This document shows, piece by piece, positions 1 to 9,895 of a stretch of 42,125 bases of DNA. This DNA is from an uncultured Candidatus Saccharibacteria bacterium (GTDB taxonomy: Bacteria > Patescibacteriota > Saccharimonadia > Saccharimonadales > Saccharimonadaceae), in NCBI GenBank assembly GCA_946404685.1, contig CAMJEK010000004.1:1-42125 (forward strand), given 5' to 3'. Both the position numbers and the translations under genes were made by a program. Under the pieces are notes generated by a model, which was not told where the DNA came from, searched no databases, and saw only the letters and a program-made list of their open reading frames with translations. The stretch's first letter is position 1. Every line of letters begins with the position of its first letter.

Positions 1-50
1 AAAACTAATAAAATGATCGTGCGCAGTCGCCACGAAGGAAAGAGGAAATA

Positions 51-344
51 ATGTCTCGTAGCCTTAAAAAAGGTCTATTCATAGACTACAAACTCGCAAA
101 GAAAGTTGCCGCTCTCTCCGCCGAAGACCGCACCGTTATCAAGACTTGGGCTCGCCAGTCAACCATCTCTCCAGAAATGGTCGGCCGCACCATCGCCGTT
201 CACAACGGTCGTATGCATGTCCCAGTTTTCATCTCGGAAAATATGGTCGGTCACAAGCTTGGTGAATTTGCGCCAACTCGTAAATTTAAACGCCACGGTG
301 GTAAAAAAGCTGCTGAGGCCGCTGCTGCGAAAGGAAACAACTAA
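51..344 (+). CDS. rpsS: 30S ribosomal protein S19
   Basis: [15 protein letters not shown]... and [18 protein letters not shown] motifs; operon position. Confidence 0.97.
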   Translation: MSRSLKKGLFIDYKLAKKVAALSAEDRTVIKTWARQSTISPEMVGRTIAVHNGRMHVPVFISENMVGHKLGEFAPTRKFKRHGGKKAAEAAAAKGNN

Positions 345-346
345 TT

Positions 347-721
347 ATGACTACTACTCATTTCGCACACGCATATGAAAAAGGCATCGACAGCCAACCA
401 AGGAAAACTAGCGTAGTTGCTAGCCTCGTCCGCGATCGTTATGTCGCCGACGCTGTCGTTATCCTTGAAAATACCCCACGCCGCGCAGCTAAAGCTGTTC
501 GCAAGGCTATTGAATCAGCAAATGCAAACCTCTTGAACAACTCAAAGGTTTCCATTGATCCAAAAACTATTCGTATCTCACGCATCTCAGTAACTGCAGG
601 CACACGCATGCGTCGTTATGTCCCAGCTTCTCGTGGTCGCGCTTTGCCATACGAAAAGGTATCAAGTAACATCTTTGTCGAGGTCGCCGGCGAAGAAAAA
701 GTAAAGAAGGAGAACAAGTAA
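347..721 (+). CDS. rplV: 50S ribosomal protein L22
   Basis: Operon position between S19 and S3; RISVTAGTRMRRYVPASRGRA C-terminus. Confidence 0.95.
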   Translation: MTTTHFAHAYEKGIDSQPRKTSVVASLVRDRYVADAVVILENTPRRAAKAVRKAIESANANLLNNSKVSIDPKTIRISRISVTAGTRMRRYVPASRGRALPYEKVSSNIFVEVAGEEKVKKENK

Positions 722-722
722 C

Positions 723-1352
723 ATGGGTCAGAAGGTTAATCCCATCTCTTACCGTCTCCAAGTCAGCAAAGACTGGTCTTCCAAATGGTTTACTTTGAAG
801 AAGTCCGACTTCCGCAAGTACTTGGCCGAAGACGCTAAGATCCGCGAAGTGGTCGAAAACCGCTTCAAGGCTCGCCCGACTATTGCTAAGGTCAATATCG
901 AGCGCTCCGCCAACCTTACCACCGTTATCATCTTCACCGCTAAAGCTGGTGCAGTGATCGGTAAGCAGGGTGCAGGCATCAACGAACTCAAAAAAGAGCT
1001 CGAAAAAATCGTTGACACTCCAATCCGTATCAACGTCGAAGAAATTAAAAAACCAGAACTAAACGCCAAGCTCGTCGCAGAAAACATTGGTTTCCAACTT
1101 GGAAAGCGTATGAATTTCCGCCGCGCAGTCAAGATGGCACTTCAATCAACCATGAACGCTGGTGCAAAAGGTGTTCGTATCGAAGTTTCTGGACGTCTTA
1201 ACGGTGCTGAAATGTCCCGCCGTGAAAAGTTTATCGAAGGCTCAGTGCCTCTACATACTCTTCGCGCCGACATCGATTTCCACTGCTTCCACGCTCCAAC
1301 CATCGCTGGTATTGTTGGTGTTAAAGTTTGGATTTACAAGGGAGAGAAATAA
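723..1352 (+). CDS. rpsC: 30S ribosomal protein S3
   Basis: MGQKVNPISYRL, KH domain with VIGKQG, RAVKMALQSTMNAGAKGVRIEVSGRLNGAEMSR. Confidence 0.98.
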   Translation: MGQKVNPISYRLQVSKDWSSKWFTLKKSDFRKYLAEDAKIREVVENRFKARPTIAKVNIERSANLTTVIIFTAKAGAVIGKQGAGINELKKELEKIVDTPIRINVEEIKKPELNAKLVAENIGFQLGKRMNFRRAVKMALQSTMNAGAKGVRIEVSGRLNGAEMSRREKFIEGSVPLHTLRADIDFHCFHAPTIAGIVGVKVWIYKGEK

Positions 1353-1354
1353 TT

Positions 1355-1774
1355 ATGGCTATTTTACTTCCAAAGAAAACTGCACACCGCAAGGTTCGCA
1401 AAGGTAAAAACGAAGGCGTTGCAACCCGCTGTAACACGGTTGCTTTCGGTGATTATGGTCTCATGTCTATGGACAATGAACGCATAACCAGCCGTCAAAT
1501 CGAAGCTGCCCGCCAGGCTATCACTCGTTACATCAAACGTGGTGGTAAAATCTGGATTCGCATCTTCCCACACACCCCAGTCACCAAAAAACCTCTCGAC
1601 GTTAAAATGGGTTCCGGTAAAGGTGAACCACAATTCTTCGTCGCTAAGGTCAAAGCTGGCACAGTTATGTTTGAAATCGCTGATGTTACTGAAGAGCAAG
1701 CCAAAGAAGCCCTTCGCTTGGCTTCCCACAAGCTCCCAGTACGCTGCAAAATAATTAAGAAAGAGGAGTTCTAA
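1355..1774 (+). CDS. rplP: 50S ribosomal protein L16 (start at the internal ATG 1355 of the longer track ORF)
   Basis: [48 protein letters not shown]. Confidence 0.97.
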   Translation: MAILLPKKTAHRKVRKGKNEGVATRCNTVAFGDYGLMSMDNERITSRQIEAARQAITRYIKRGGKIWIRIFPHTPVTKKPLDVKMGSGKGEPQFFVAKVKAGTVMFEIADVTEEQAKEALRLASHKLPVRCKIIKKEEF

Positions 1775-1775
1775 T

Positions 1776-2075
1776 ATGGCACACACATTAGCAGGGATCG
1801 TTACCTCGGACAAGCGTGATAAGACCATTACCGTCTCCATCGCCAGCCGTGAAACACACCCTCTCTATCGCAAGCAATATACTCACACTCGTAAGTACAC
1901 TGCTCACGATGAAAACAACGAAGCAAAACTCGGCGATCGTGTCGAGATCGTAGAATGCCGCCCATTCTCAAAGACCAAATCCTACAAATTGGTTAAGGTC
2001 CTCGAGCGTGCACACGGCACCGTCGAACTAAAAGAAGAAGTCACCGACGTTCTCCCAGAAAAGGAGGAAGCATAA
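1776..2075 (+). CDS. rpsQ: 30S ribosomal protein S17
   Basis: [18 protein letters not shown]...[23 protein letters not shown]. Confidence 0.96.
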   Translation: MAHTLAGIVTSDKRDKTITVSIASRETHPLYRKQYTHTRKYTAHDENNEAKLGDRVEIVECRPFSKTKSYKLVKVLERAHGTVELKEEVTDVLPEKEEA

Positions 2076-2076
2076 T

Positions 2077-2445
2077 ATGATACAACAGGAAACCCGTCTT
2101 AAAGTAGCCGATAACAGCGGTGCCAAGGAACTTGGCGTCATCCGCGTTCTCGGTGGTACCCGCGCCCGCTACGCACATGTTGGCGATATCGTCACTTGTA
2201 GCGTTAAAGACGCTGATCCACATGGCAATACCAAGAAGAAAGCTGTCGTCAAGGCAGTTATCGTCCGCACTGTTGCTCCAATTCGCCGTCCTGATGGATC
2301 AACCATTCGCTTCGATGAAAACGCCGCCGTCCTCGTGAACGACGATAAGACTCCAAAAGGCACCCGTGTCTTTGGTCCTATCCCACGCGAACTTCGTGAC
2401 CTCGGCTTCAACAAAATTATCAGCTTAGCACCGGAGGTACTCTAA
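2077..2445 (+). CDS. rplN: 50S ribosomal protein L14
   Basis: [27 protein letters not shown]...[28 protein letters not shown]. Confidence 0.98.
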   Translation: MIQQETRLKVADNSGAKELGVIRVLGGTRARYAHVGDIVTCSVKDADPHGNTKKKAVVKAVIVRTVAPIRRPDGSTIRFDENAAVLVNDDKTPKGTRVFGPIPRELRDLGFNKIISLAPEVL

Positions 2446-2446
2446 T

Positions 2447-2725
2447 ATGGCACAAAATTTGAAAACCGGTGATAAGGTTATGATCATTGCAGGCGCCAAA
2501 AAAGGTACTTCTGCCAAGATCGTTAAGGTCAAAGATGGCAAAGCTTGCCTCGAAGGCATCGGCATTCGCGAACGTCACATGAAGAAATCTTATTTGAACC
2601 CACGCGGTGGCAAGAAAGATATTCATGTTGGTATCGATCTCTCAAACTTGAAGCTCGTTGAAGCTGCTAAGTCAGAGAAGAAAGCTGAGAAAAAATCCGC
2701 TAAAGCTAAGAAAGGAGCTAAATAA
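2447..2725 (+). CDS. rplX: 50S ribosomal protein L24
   Basis: KTGDKVMIIAGAKKGTSAKIVKV KOW motif; operon position; lysine-rich tail. Confidence 0.95.
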   Translation: MAQNLKTGDKVMIIAGAKKGTSAKIVKVKDGKACLEGIGIRERHMKKSYLNPRGGKKDIHVGIDLSNLKLVEAAKSEKKAEKKSAKAKKGAK

Positions 2726-3297
2726 TGGCAGATGCTAAATATGTACCACGCCTAAAGGAGCTCTACACTAAAGAGCTTAAGGCGAAACTCATGAAGGAAC
2801 TCGATATCAAAAACGTTAGCCAAGTTCCTGAACTTAAAAAAGTTATCGTTTCTTGCGGTGTTGGCAAAAAACGTGAAGATAAGAAATTCACCGAGACTGT
2901 CGAGCTTACTCTCGCCAAAATTACTGGCCAAGCTCCAACCTCACGTCTCGCCAAGAAATCAATCGCAACCTTCAAAATTCGTAAAGGTATGGGTGCCCCA
3001 GTTGGTTACCTCGTGACCCTTCGTAACGACAAGATGTACGAATTTGTCGATCGCCTTATCAACATTGCACTTCCACACGTTCGTGACTTCCACGGCGTTT
3101 CCAAGACTGCATTTGATAAGCAAGGTAACTACAACCTCGGTCTCAAAGAACAAACCGTCTTCCCAGAAATCACCTTCGAAGATGCTTCAGTTCTCCACGG
3201 CCTTGAAGTAACATTCATTATTAAAAATGGTTCAAAGGAAGGAAGCCTAAAATTGTTAGAACTCTTCGGAATGCCGTTTGTCAAGGAGGAAAAGTAA
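2725..3297 (+). CDS. rplE: 50S ribosomal protein L5
   Basis: [51 protein letters not shown]. Confidence 0.98.
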   Translation: MADAKYVPRLKELYTKELKAKLMKELDIKNVSQVPELKKVIVSCGVGKKREDKKFTETVELTLAKITGQAPTSRLAKKSIATFKIRKGMGAPVGYLVTLRNDKMYEFVDRLINIALPHVRDFHGVSKTAFDKQGNYNLGLKEQTVFPEITFEDASVLHGLEVTFIIKNGSKEGSLKLLELFGMPFVKEEK

Positions 3298-3298
3298 G

Positions 3299-3568
3299 AT
3301 GGCTAAGAAATCTGCAGTCCTCCGCGACGAAAAACGCCGCAAAATGTACGAAAAATACGCTGCAAAGCGTGCTGAGCTAAAAGCTGCTGGTGATCAAGAA
3401 GGTCTCCAGAAGCTCCCAAAGAACAGCTCAATCACTCGTCTCAAAAACCGTGACCTCCTCGATGGTCGTCCACGTGGTTATATGCGCCGCTTCGGTATGA
3501 GCCGTATTACCTTCCGTGAAAAAGCAAGCAAGGGTGAAATCCCTGGTGTAACAAAGAGTAGCTGGTAG
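3299..3568 (+). CDS. rpsN: 30S ribosomal protein S14, cysteine-free type
   Basis: [13 protein letters not shown]...[37 protein letters not shown] at 3299. Confidence 0.96.
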   Translation: MAKKSAVLRDEKRRKMYEKYAAKRAELKAAGDQEGLQKLPKNSSITRLKNRDLLDGRPRGYMRRFGMSRITFREKASKGEIPGVTKSSW

Positions 3569-3583
3569 GAGAAAGGAAAAGAT

Positions 3584-3985
3584 ATGTCATTACAATCAAC
3601 AGATCAAATCGCTGACCTCATCACCCGCATTCGTAACGCTGATATGGTTGGCAAAAAAGAAATCCGTGTCGCTACCTCTAAGCTAAAAGTTGCCGTTATT
3701 GACACCCTCGTCAAAAATGGATACATCAAGAGCTACGATATCGAAGAAGGTAAGCCACGTGGTATCCTTCACGTTGTGATTGCTGACGCTGGTGAGGCTT
3801 CTCGTATCAACGAGATCGAAAAAGTTTCTAAGCCAGGCCGCCGTGTCTATACTGCTGCCGAAGATATCCCAACCATCAAATCTGGTCGTGGTATCGTCAT
3901 CATCTCAACCTCCAAAGGTTTGATGACCGGCAAAGAAGCCAAGAAGAATCGTCTTGGTGGCGAAATCCTCGTCAAAGTTTGGTAA
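3584..3985 (+). CDS. rpsH: 30S ribosomal protein S8
   Basis: DQIADLITRIRNA...GRGIVIISTSKGLMTGKEAKKNRLGGEILVKVW. Confidence 0.98.
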   Translation: MSLQSTDQIADLITRIRNADMVGKKEIRVATSKLKVAVIDTLVKNGYIKSYDIEEGKPRGILHVVIADAGEASRINEIEKVSKPGRRVYTAAEDIPTIKSGRGIVIISTSKGLMTGKEAKKNRLGGEILVKVW

Positions 3986-4002
3986 AAGTTTGACCGCTTC
4001 AC

Positions 4003-4036
4003 AAAAAATATCTCCCCTCCGCGGGAGATATTTTTT
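4003..4036 (+). terminator. Intrinsic terminator after rpsH
   Basis: Perfect 14-bp arms AAAAAATATCTCCC / GGGAGATATTTTTT ending in a T tract. Confidence 0.9.
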
Positions 4037-4094
4037 GTGTCCTAGGAGCCTCGCTCCAACAGGGGTAAAACTTTACAAATTAGCATAAACGTGA

Positions 4095-4100
4095 TATAAT
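4095..4100 (+). promoter_or_regulatory. Extended -10 (TGaTATAAT) for the DUF167 gene
   Basis: GTGATATAAT, 11 nt before ATG 4112. Confidence 0.6.
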
Positions 4101-4111
4101 AAAAAGATAGC

Positions 4112-4330
4112 ATGAAAACAACCGTCATCGTAAAAACTGGCTCAAAGAAAGGACCTCTCGTGGAGCCTATTTCAGAGACTTCGCTAAGAGTTTATCTTCG
4201 CGAAAAACCACACGATGGCGAGGCCAACGCGGCCCTCATGAAACTCTTATCGGACTATTTGAATGTCCCAAAGACCTCCATCAAAATTGTGGCAGGCCAA
4301 AAATCTCACGTCAAAATTATTGAATATTAA
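4112..4330 (+). CDS. DUF167 / YggU family protein
   Basis: REKPHDGEANAALMKLLSDYLNVPKTSIKIVAGQKSHVKII is the family core. Confidence 0.85.
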   Translation: MKTTVIVKTGSKKGPLVEPISETSLRVYLREKPHDGEANAALMKLLSDYLNVPKTSIKIVAGQKSHVKIIEY

Positions 4331-4352
4331 TTAATTTTGGCACATTTTGTGC

Positions 4353-4381
4353 TTGTGCTTTTACTTCAAACCGCATATACT
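4353..4381 (+). promoter_or_regulatory. Possible promoter for the surface protein gene
   Basis: TTGTGC - 17 bp - TATACT. Confidence 0.4.
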
Positions 4382-4408
4382 TATATTTATAAGTGTAAGG
4401 AGTTAAAA

Positions 4409-7030
4409 GTGGAGGACTATAAGAGAAGGTTTCTCATTATGGCTTTTGCATCGATTGGTGTAATGGCTATTTTTGGTGCCGTTTATGGCATTATAAACAA
4501 CAATGACGCGGATCAAAAAGTTTCAGAAAGTTCCGTCGAAACAAAACCAAACAGAAATACAAGAATTTCAATTCCAAAAACCTCATCAGATGAAGAAGGC
4601 TCAGAAGATGAGGCTACGTCAACCACACTCCCATCCGATGAACAAATAGCAGCTTATGTAAACCAACATACTTATGATGGCGTCGCCCAGAACACTGGTG
4701 TTCCATCAAATACTGGTTCAAATTCTGGCACAGACGCCCCGGTGAATCCAACCAGCCCAGAGAATCCGACCAACCCGACAGAGCCAGAAACCCCAGCCGA
4801 GCCAGATCCAACTAATCCAGACGACCCAACCTACGGCGACTATATTCACGAAGGCGACGGAGTTGAACTTTCTGACGAAGTTGTCTATATGCAGAACTTC
4901 GAATACAGCCGCTTTGGCGAGATGGAATACGACACCGAATATGAAATTGTCGATGCTCGCGATGGTAAGACCTACACAATCAAAAAGGTTCAAATGAACC
5001 GACAAGACCATGTTGTCATGGTTGAAGACTTGCAGCTCGGCTCAACCGAGAAACCAATGGTTTTGACTCCAACCTACTCAAACGTCAAAGAAACCACCAT
5101 TCTTCCAAAGAGTTCTGACATTGCGGAGCTCGACGAAAACTCTAACGAACCAAACAATTCCATCAATATCGATGGCGACGCTTATCTCTACTCCCCAATC
5201 GCCGCACTTGCGGGCAAAGATGACTCCTCCAAATTGGAAGCCTATAATGCATACAACGGCGAAGTTTCAATTTGTCCAAAAGGCTGGCGCCTACCGGCCG
5301 TCATGGAAGACTATGTCTATAGAGGCTACGATACCGAAACCGATTTCTCAGAAGAGACCTATGCCGTAAGTAACGGCTATGGTGACGAAACGCATTATGC
5401 AACTTCAACTTGGCGTAGATTTGTCAATAATGACGCCGTCATCTATGCTCATGCAAGTGATGGCTTTCATGAACGCTCGGTGGCCGATCCTCAAAACGTC
5501 CATGTACGCTGTATCTTCGGCGCACCACTCTATGAACACGCAATCGTGACATACGATGGTAATGGCGGCACTCTTGAATTTGCCGGCAAAGAGGGAATGG
5601 ACAGGATCTCAGTCGGAGAATCTTATACAAAAGCATCCAATGATTACTGGGAAGCAATGTATCCATCACTCGCGGTCTACCATCAGATGCCATATCCAAA
5701 ATTTGAGGTTTCTAACTGGAGTGGCCCATCACCAACTCGCGAAGGTTATATCTTCTTTGGCTGGGCTCTAGATAAAAACGCCACCACGCCAGACTATACA
5801 GCCGATAGCTACATTGGATTTAACGAAGATATCACACTCTACGCCGTTTGGATCTCCGAGAATGACACTGTCACCATCACTAGGAATAGTAATGGCTACG
5901 TTGAACCTGTTGATTCAGAAACAATTTACGGCGGACGCGAAGTTGTTGAAATTAATCAGAATGACTTCACTAAGCTCGATGGCAACGTCTATATCGCCAA
6001 GATCAATGCGCACGGCGTATGTGAGTATAGCAACTCTACTGTCATGAGAATCAACTACAACCTTGCTGCTGGGGACAAGCTTTATATCTACAATACCTAT
6101 GAAGAAGCAGAGTGGTTCAGGGATGATGAAGTAGCAATCGACGCGAACGGTCTATATGTGGATACACTAACCGGTTCCGGAGTTATTAATCTTGATATAA
6201 ACACTGAGTCTTCAGTCGGTCTCATTCTCGTAAAGAGCGGCAATTCAACCTTGAATATCAAGGCAATTGGTAGCCGCTGCGAAATTGAACCAAGCAAACA
6301 TTGGTGGAACCAAGGTGGATTTGAATCTCAGGGTTATCGTCTACTGGGCTGGTCGACTGATCCGAATGCTACCGAACCAACGTATGGGACATGGCTATAC
6401 GACAACGACGATCTTCTTCCACTCGATTTCATCACTGAAAATACGACCCTCTATGCAATCTGGGAACAGCCAAATAGTGTAACTTTGAATGTCGCTCCAT
6501 CTAACTTCTCGGACGGCAGCACAACTAGAACCTTCAGATATTTCCCTTCAAGCGACGCTCATGCTGAAGTCTTCACGACAGACGACGATGAAGCAAAACG
6601 AGAAGTCCATTATCGCGGTGGACCAAACTATGCATTCGTCAAATTAACCGAAGAGCAGGAAGATGCTGGCGCAAGAGTCTGCGTAATTGAAGGTACTCTC
6701 CCAGATATTCCAATGGTGCGTGCCTGTTCTGGAGCCGCTATTGATACTGCTCGTGGTTCGACAAGCTCGGTCTTCAAAGATGATAAAATCTCAGTCTACG
6801 TAGATTTTGGCGATCTCCCAGCAGGTTCCGAGATTGAAGTCTATGTGAGTGGCGACATCGACTGGGTTGATGATGGCGACATGGAGTTCTCCCCTCAGGA
6901 TCAAGATTCATTCGTCGGCTGGTCAACTACCCCTAATACTGCCACGCCAGAATTCTTACCGAATGAATTACGATACTACATGATGTTCGGACCGAAAAAC
7001 TCAACTCTTTATGCAGCCTACGCTGAGTAA
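4409..7030 (+). CDS. Large membrane-anchored surface protein: N-terminal TM, Pro/Thr-rich linker, FISUMP-like region, InlB/Listeria-Bacteroides-type repeats
   Basis: GTG start 4409 after TAAGGAG is preferred over TTG 4337. TM FLIMAFASIGVMAIFGAVYGI; PTSPENPTNPTEPETPAEPDPTNPDDP linker; ICPKGWRLPAVMEDY; repeats VTYDGNGGTLEF...GYIFFGWALDKNATTPDYT...ITLYAVW, GYRLLGWSTDPNATEPTY...TTLYAIW, FVGWSTTPNTATPEF...STLYAAYAE. Confidence 0.85.
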   Translation: MEDYKRRFLIMAFASIGVMAIFGAVYGIINNNDADQKVSESSVETKPNRNTRISIPKTSSDEEGSEDEATSTTLPSDEQIAAYVNQHTYDGVAQNTGVPSNTGSNSGTDAPVNPTSPENPTNPTEPETPAEPDPTNPDDPTYGDYIHEGDGVELSDEVVYMQNFEYSRFGEMEYDTEYEIVDARDGKTYTIKKVQMNRQDHVVMVEDLQLGSTEKPMVLTPTYSNVKETTILPKSSDIAELDENSNEPNNSINIDGDAYLYSPIAALAGKDDSSKLEAYNAYNGEVSICPKGWRLPAVMEDYVYRGYDTETDFSEETYAVSNGYGDETHYATSTWRRFVNNDAVIYAHASDGFHERSVADPQNVHVRCIFGAPLYEHAIVTYDGNGGTLEFAGKEGMDRISVGESYTKASNDYWEAMYPSLAVYHQMPYPKFEVSNWSGPSPTREGYIFFGWALDKNATTPDYTADSYIGFNEDITLYAVWISENDTVTITRNSNGYVEPVDSETIYGGREVVEINQNDFTKLDGNVYIAKINAHGVCEYSNSTVMRINYNLAAGDKLYIYNTYEEAEWFRDDEVAIDANGLYVDTLTGSGVINLDINTESSVGLILVKSGNSTLNIKAIGSRCEIEPSKHWWNQGGFESQGYRLLGWSTDPNATEPTYGTWLYDNDDLLPLDFITENTTLYAIWEQPNSVTLNVAPSNFSDGSTTRTFRYFPSSDAHAEVFTTDDDEAKREVHYRGGPNYAFVKLTEEQEDAGARVCVIEGTLPDIPMVRACSGAAIDTARGSTSSVFKDDKISVYVDFGDLPAGSEIEVYVSGDIDWVDDGDMEFSPQDQDSFVGWSTTPNTATPEFLPNELRYYMMFGPKNSTLYAAYAE

Positions 7031-7054
7031 TAAAATCAAAAAATTCAGGCAAAG

Positions 7055-7083
7055 AAAATCCCGCGAAAAATGCGGGATTTTTC
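7055..7083 (+). terminator. Intrinsic terminator after the surface protein gene
   Basis: AAAATCCCGC-GAAAAAT-GCGGGATTTTT. Confidence 0.85.
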
Positions 7084-7106
7084 TTGTATTTTAAGGGGCG
7101 ATATGG

Positions 7107-7112
7107 TATAAT
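7107..7112 (+). promoter_or_regulatory. Extended -10 (TGgTATAAT) restarting the ribosomal operon at rplF
   Basis: ATATGGTATAAT, 28 nt before ATG 7141, with purine-rich AAGGGAA upstream of the ATG. Confidence 0.65.
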
Positions 7113-7140
7113 TATCAAGATATTAACAATAAGGGAAAAT

Positions 7141-7677
7141 ATGAGTCGTATCGGAAAACAACCTATCGATATTCCGGCAGGAGTGACAATTACGGTCGGC
7201 GACAAAGAGATTACTGTCGCAGGACCAAAAGGTTCACTCGTTGTCCCGGTTCAACCTCAGACCGAAACTAAGGTCGAAGGTACTCAAATCGTCGTCACTA
7301 GAAAAGATGACGAACCAAAATCTCGTGCTTGGCATGGCCTTCAGCGCGCATTGCTTAACAATGCCGTCCAAGGCGTTACCAAAGGTTTCGAGAAAAAACT
7401 AGAAATTAATGGTGTCGGCTTCCGTCTATCCGGCGGTGGAAAATCCATCGAAATGGCCCTCGGTTTTTCACATCCAGTGAAATATGAAGCTCCAGAAGGC
7501 GTCGAACTCACCACTAACAAAATGGAAATCACTGTCTCTGGCATCGACAAACAAAAAGTCGGCCAAGTTGCAGCTGAAATCCGTAGCCTCAAGAAACCAG
7601 AACCATACAAGGGTAAAGGTATCAAATATGTTGATGAAGTTATCATCCGTAAGGCTGGAAAGGCAGGAAAGAAGTAA
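7141..7677 (+). CDS. rplF: 50S ribosomal protein L6
   Basis: [15 protein letters not shown]...[28 protein letters not shown]; internal ATG of the track ORF. Confidence 0.97.
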   Translation: MSRIGKQPIDIPAGVTITVGDKEITVAGPKGSLVVPVQPQTETKVEGTQIVVTRKDDEPKSRAWHGLQRALLNNAVQGVTKGFEKKLEINGVGFRLSGGGKSIEMALGFSHPVKYEAPEGVELTTNKMEITVSGIDKQKVGQVAAEIRSLKKPEPYKGKGIKYVDEVIIRKAGKAGKK

Positions 7678-8006
7678 TGAAAGCTGAATTTAGAGCTAAT
7701 CGTACTCGTGCGAAGATTCACGGTACTGCAGAACGCCCACGCCTAAGCGTGAATTTCTCAAATCTTCACATCACTGCCCAAATTATCGACGATGACAAAG
7801 GTGTTACCCTTGCTTACGCCACTACCGTTGGCCAAAAGCTCACTGGCACCAAAACTGAGAAAGCTGCTGAAATTGGCAAGCAAATTGCAGCAAAAGCCAA
7901 AAAAGCAAAAATCTCCAAAGTCGTCTTTGATCGTGGCTCAAAACTATATGCTGGTCGCATGTCCGCTCTTGCTGACGCTGCCCGCAAGGAAGGATTGGAA
8001 TTCTAA
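7677..8006 (+). CDS. rplR: 50S ribosomal protein L18
   Basis: [23 protein letters not shown]...[26 protein letters not shown]. Confidence 0.96.
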   Translation: MKAEFRANRTRAKIHGTAERPRLSVNFSNLHITAQIIDDDKGVTLAYATTVGQKLTGTKTEKAAEIGKQIAAKAKKAKISKVVFDRGSKLYAGRMSALADAARKEGLEF

Positions 8007-8008
8007 TC

Positions 8009-8629
8009 ATGGCCGAAGAAGCAAAAGTTATTAATAAAGCTGGTACTCTCAAAATGACCGACGAGGTCGCTGCAAAGAAAGATACCAAAGACATCAATGG
8101 CAAACGCATTGATCGCCGCAATCGCCGCGACCGTGTCAAAGCCGATGTTGCTCCAAAAGAATTCGACGAAATCACCATCGCTGTCGATCGCGTTTCTCGT
8201 ACCGTCGCTGGTGGTCGCCGTATGCGCTTCAAAGCACTTGTTGCTATTGGAAATCACAAAAACAAAGTTGGTATTGGCGTAGCTAAAGGTAATGATGTTA
8301 CCACCGCTGTCGCAAAAGCCACTTCAAAAGCTAAAAAATCAATGGTTACCTTCGCTATGGACGGTGAAACTATCTGCCACGAAGTCGAAGCCAAGGTCAC
8401 TGGCGCAAACATCATCATGAAGCCAGCTGCTCCTGGTACCGGTATTATCGCCGGCGGTACTGTCCGTTCTATCATGGGTCTAACCGGAGTAAAGAACCTC
8501 ATTTCTAAATCTCTCGGTTCAACCAACAAGGTAAACATTGCTTACGCTGTTATTGAAGGTTTGAAAGCTCAAGTTCCTCGCTCTGAGTGGACTGGTGCAA
8601 AGAAAGCCGCCAAAAAGGAGACTAAGTAA
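8009..8629 (+). CDS. rpsE: 30S ribosomal protein S5
   Basis: VSRTVAGGRRMRFKALVAIGNHKNKVGIGVAKGNDV; PAAPGTGIIAGGTVRSIMGLTGVKNLISKSLGSTNKVN. Confidence 0.98.
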   Translation: MAEEAKVINKAGTLKMTDEVAAKKDTKDINGKRIDRRNRRDRVKADVAPKEFDEITIAVDRVSRTVAGGRRMRFKALVAIGNHKNKVGIGVAKGNDVTTAVAKATSKAKKSMVTFAMDGETICHEVEAKVTGANIIMKPAAPGTGIIAGGTVRSIMGLTGVKNLISKSLGSTNKVNIAYAVIEGLKAQVPRSEWTGAKKAAKKETK

Positions 8630-9093
8630 TGAAATACAATGATTTAGTCGTTGAGAGAAATTCTCGCCCAACCCGCAAGGGTCGTGGTATCTCCGCTGGC
8701 CAAGGTAAAACCGCTGGCCGTGGTACCAAAGGTCAAAAAGCCCGTACCGGTCATCGCAAAATGGCTGCCGGATTCATGGGTGGCCAACGTGCCATCATGC
8801 AAGCAATTCCAAAGCTCAAAGGCTTCAAGAGCTTGCACGCTAAGGCTGAAGTCGTTTACACCGATCGTTTGAATGATCTTAAGGGTAACGTCGACAACTT
8901 TGTCCTCGCAGATAAGAATCTTATCTCAACCCCATACACCAAAGTTAAGGTCATCACTCGTGGTGAACTCACCGCTAAGATCGACCTCGAAACTCAATTC
9001 GCTTCCAAAACTGCAATCGCTGCATTGAAAAATGCTGGTGGTAGCTTCAAAAAAGTTCCTACCCCAATGCGCCCAGCCAAGAAAGCTGAATAA
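8629..9093 (+). CDS. rplO: 50S ribosomal protein L15
   Basis: RKGRGISAGQGKTAGRGTKGQKARTGHRKMAAGFMGGQ; directly follows S5 with no L30. Confidence 0.96.
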   Translation: MKYNDLVVERNSRPTRKGRGISAGQGKTAGRGTKGQKARTGHRKMAAGFMGGQRAIMQAIPKLKGFKSLHAKAEVVYTDRLNDLKGNVDNFVLADKNLISTPYTKVKVITRGELTAKIDLETQFASKTAIAALKNAGGSFKKVPTPMRPAKKAE

Positions 9094-9099
9094 TTTAAG

Positions 9100-9130
9100 A
9101 AAAGATGGCCCCTTAAAAGGCCATCTTTTT
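9100..9130 (+). terminator. Intrinsic terminator after rplO
   Basis: AAAGATGGCC...GGCCATCTTTTT. Confidence 0.85.
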
Positions 9131-9178
9131 GTTGGGAAAATGTAGTATAATTGAGAGAATAAAAAGTGGAGAAAACCT

Positions 9179-9895
9179 ATGAATCAGGACGCGCTGAAAA
9201 CCAGCACTAAGCAAAGAATTATTATTGCCATCATTGCCATCGTGATGCTCGGCTCAATTATTGCCTCGTATGCCGCAATCGTTATTGCTGGCAATGGCTC
9301 ATCGAAGAAAACTGGCCAAACTGCTGAAAATGAACTCGTCGAAAAAGCCCAAAGAGAATACGACGCTGCCGCAAACGAAATCTATAGCAATCAAGATTAT
9401 TTCAATGAATTCGTTGCCATGAAAAACAATGTCGTTGCCTTCAACGAAGTTTCCGCAAACGAAAATGGACTTGTCGCAAAAGATTTGAAAGTTGGTTCCG
9501 GACGCGAACTTGCTGACGGCGACCTTAACTATGTTGCATTCTACATTGGATTCTGTGCTGACGAAAGCATTTTTGATTCGTCCCTCAACTCAACCACAAA
9601 TCCAACCGCATTCAAGAGCGGTCTTGATGTCGCTTCGATTGGCTCACTTATCGAGGGCTGGAACCTCGGTGTTGTCGGTATGAAGCTCGGCGGTATTCGT
9701 GAAGTAACAATCCCAGGCGAACTTGCCTATGGTGACGCTATGGAAATTTGTGGCGGCCGAAACAAGCCTCTCAAATTCATCATCATGGCCGTCGACCAAA
9801 CCGAAAAACTGAACCTTGCAAGAACCAAGCTTGAGTACGCTCAAATGGGAATCGACTACGACAATCTAAACGTCCAGTCCAGCGCCGAGGAATAA
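9179..9895 (+). CDS. Membrane-anchored FKBP-type peptidyl-prolyl isomerase-like protein
   Basis: N-terminal TM; FKBP pattern IFDSS...SLIEGWNLGVVGMKLGGIREVTIPGELAYG. Confidence 0.85.
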   Translation: MNQDALKTSTKQRIIIAIIAIVMLGSIIASYAAIVIAGNGSSKKTGQTAENELVEKAQREYDAAANEIYSNQDYFNEFVAMKNNVVAFNEVSANENGLVAKDLKVGSGRELADGDLNYVAFYIGFCADESIFDSSLNSTTNPTAFKSGLDVASIGSLIEGWNLGVVGMKLGGIREVTIPGELAYGDAMEICGGRNKPLKFIIMAVDQTEKLNLARTKLEYAQMGIDYDNLNVQSSAEE

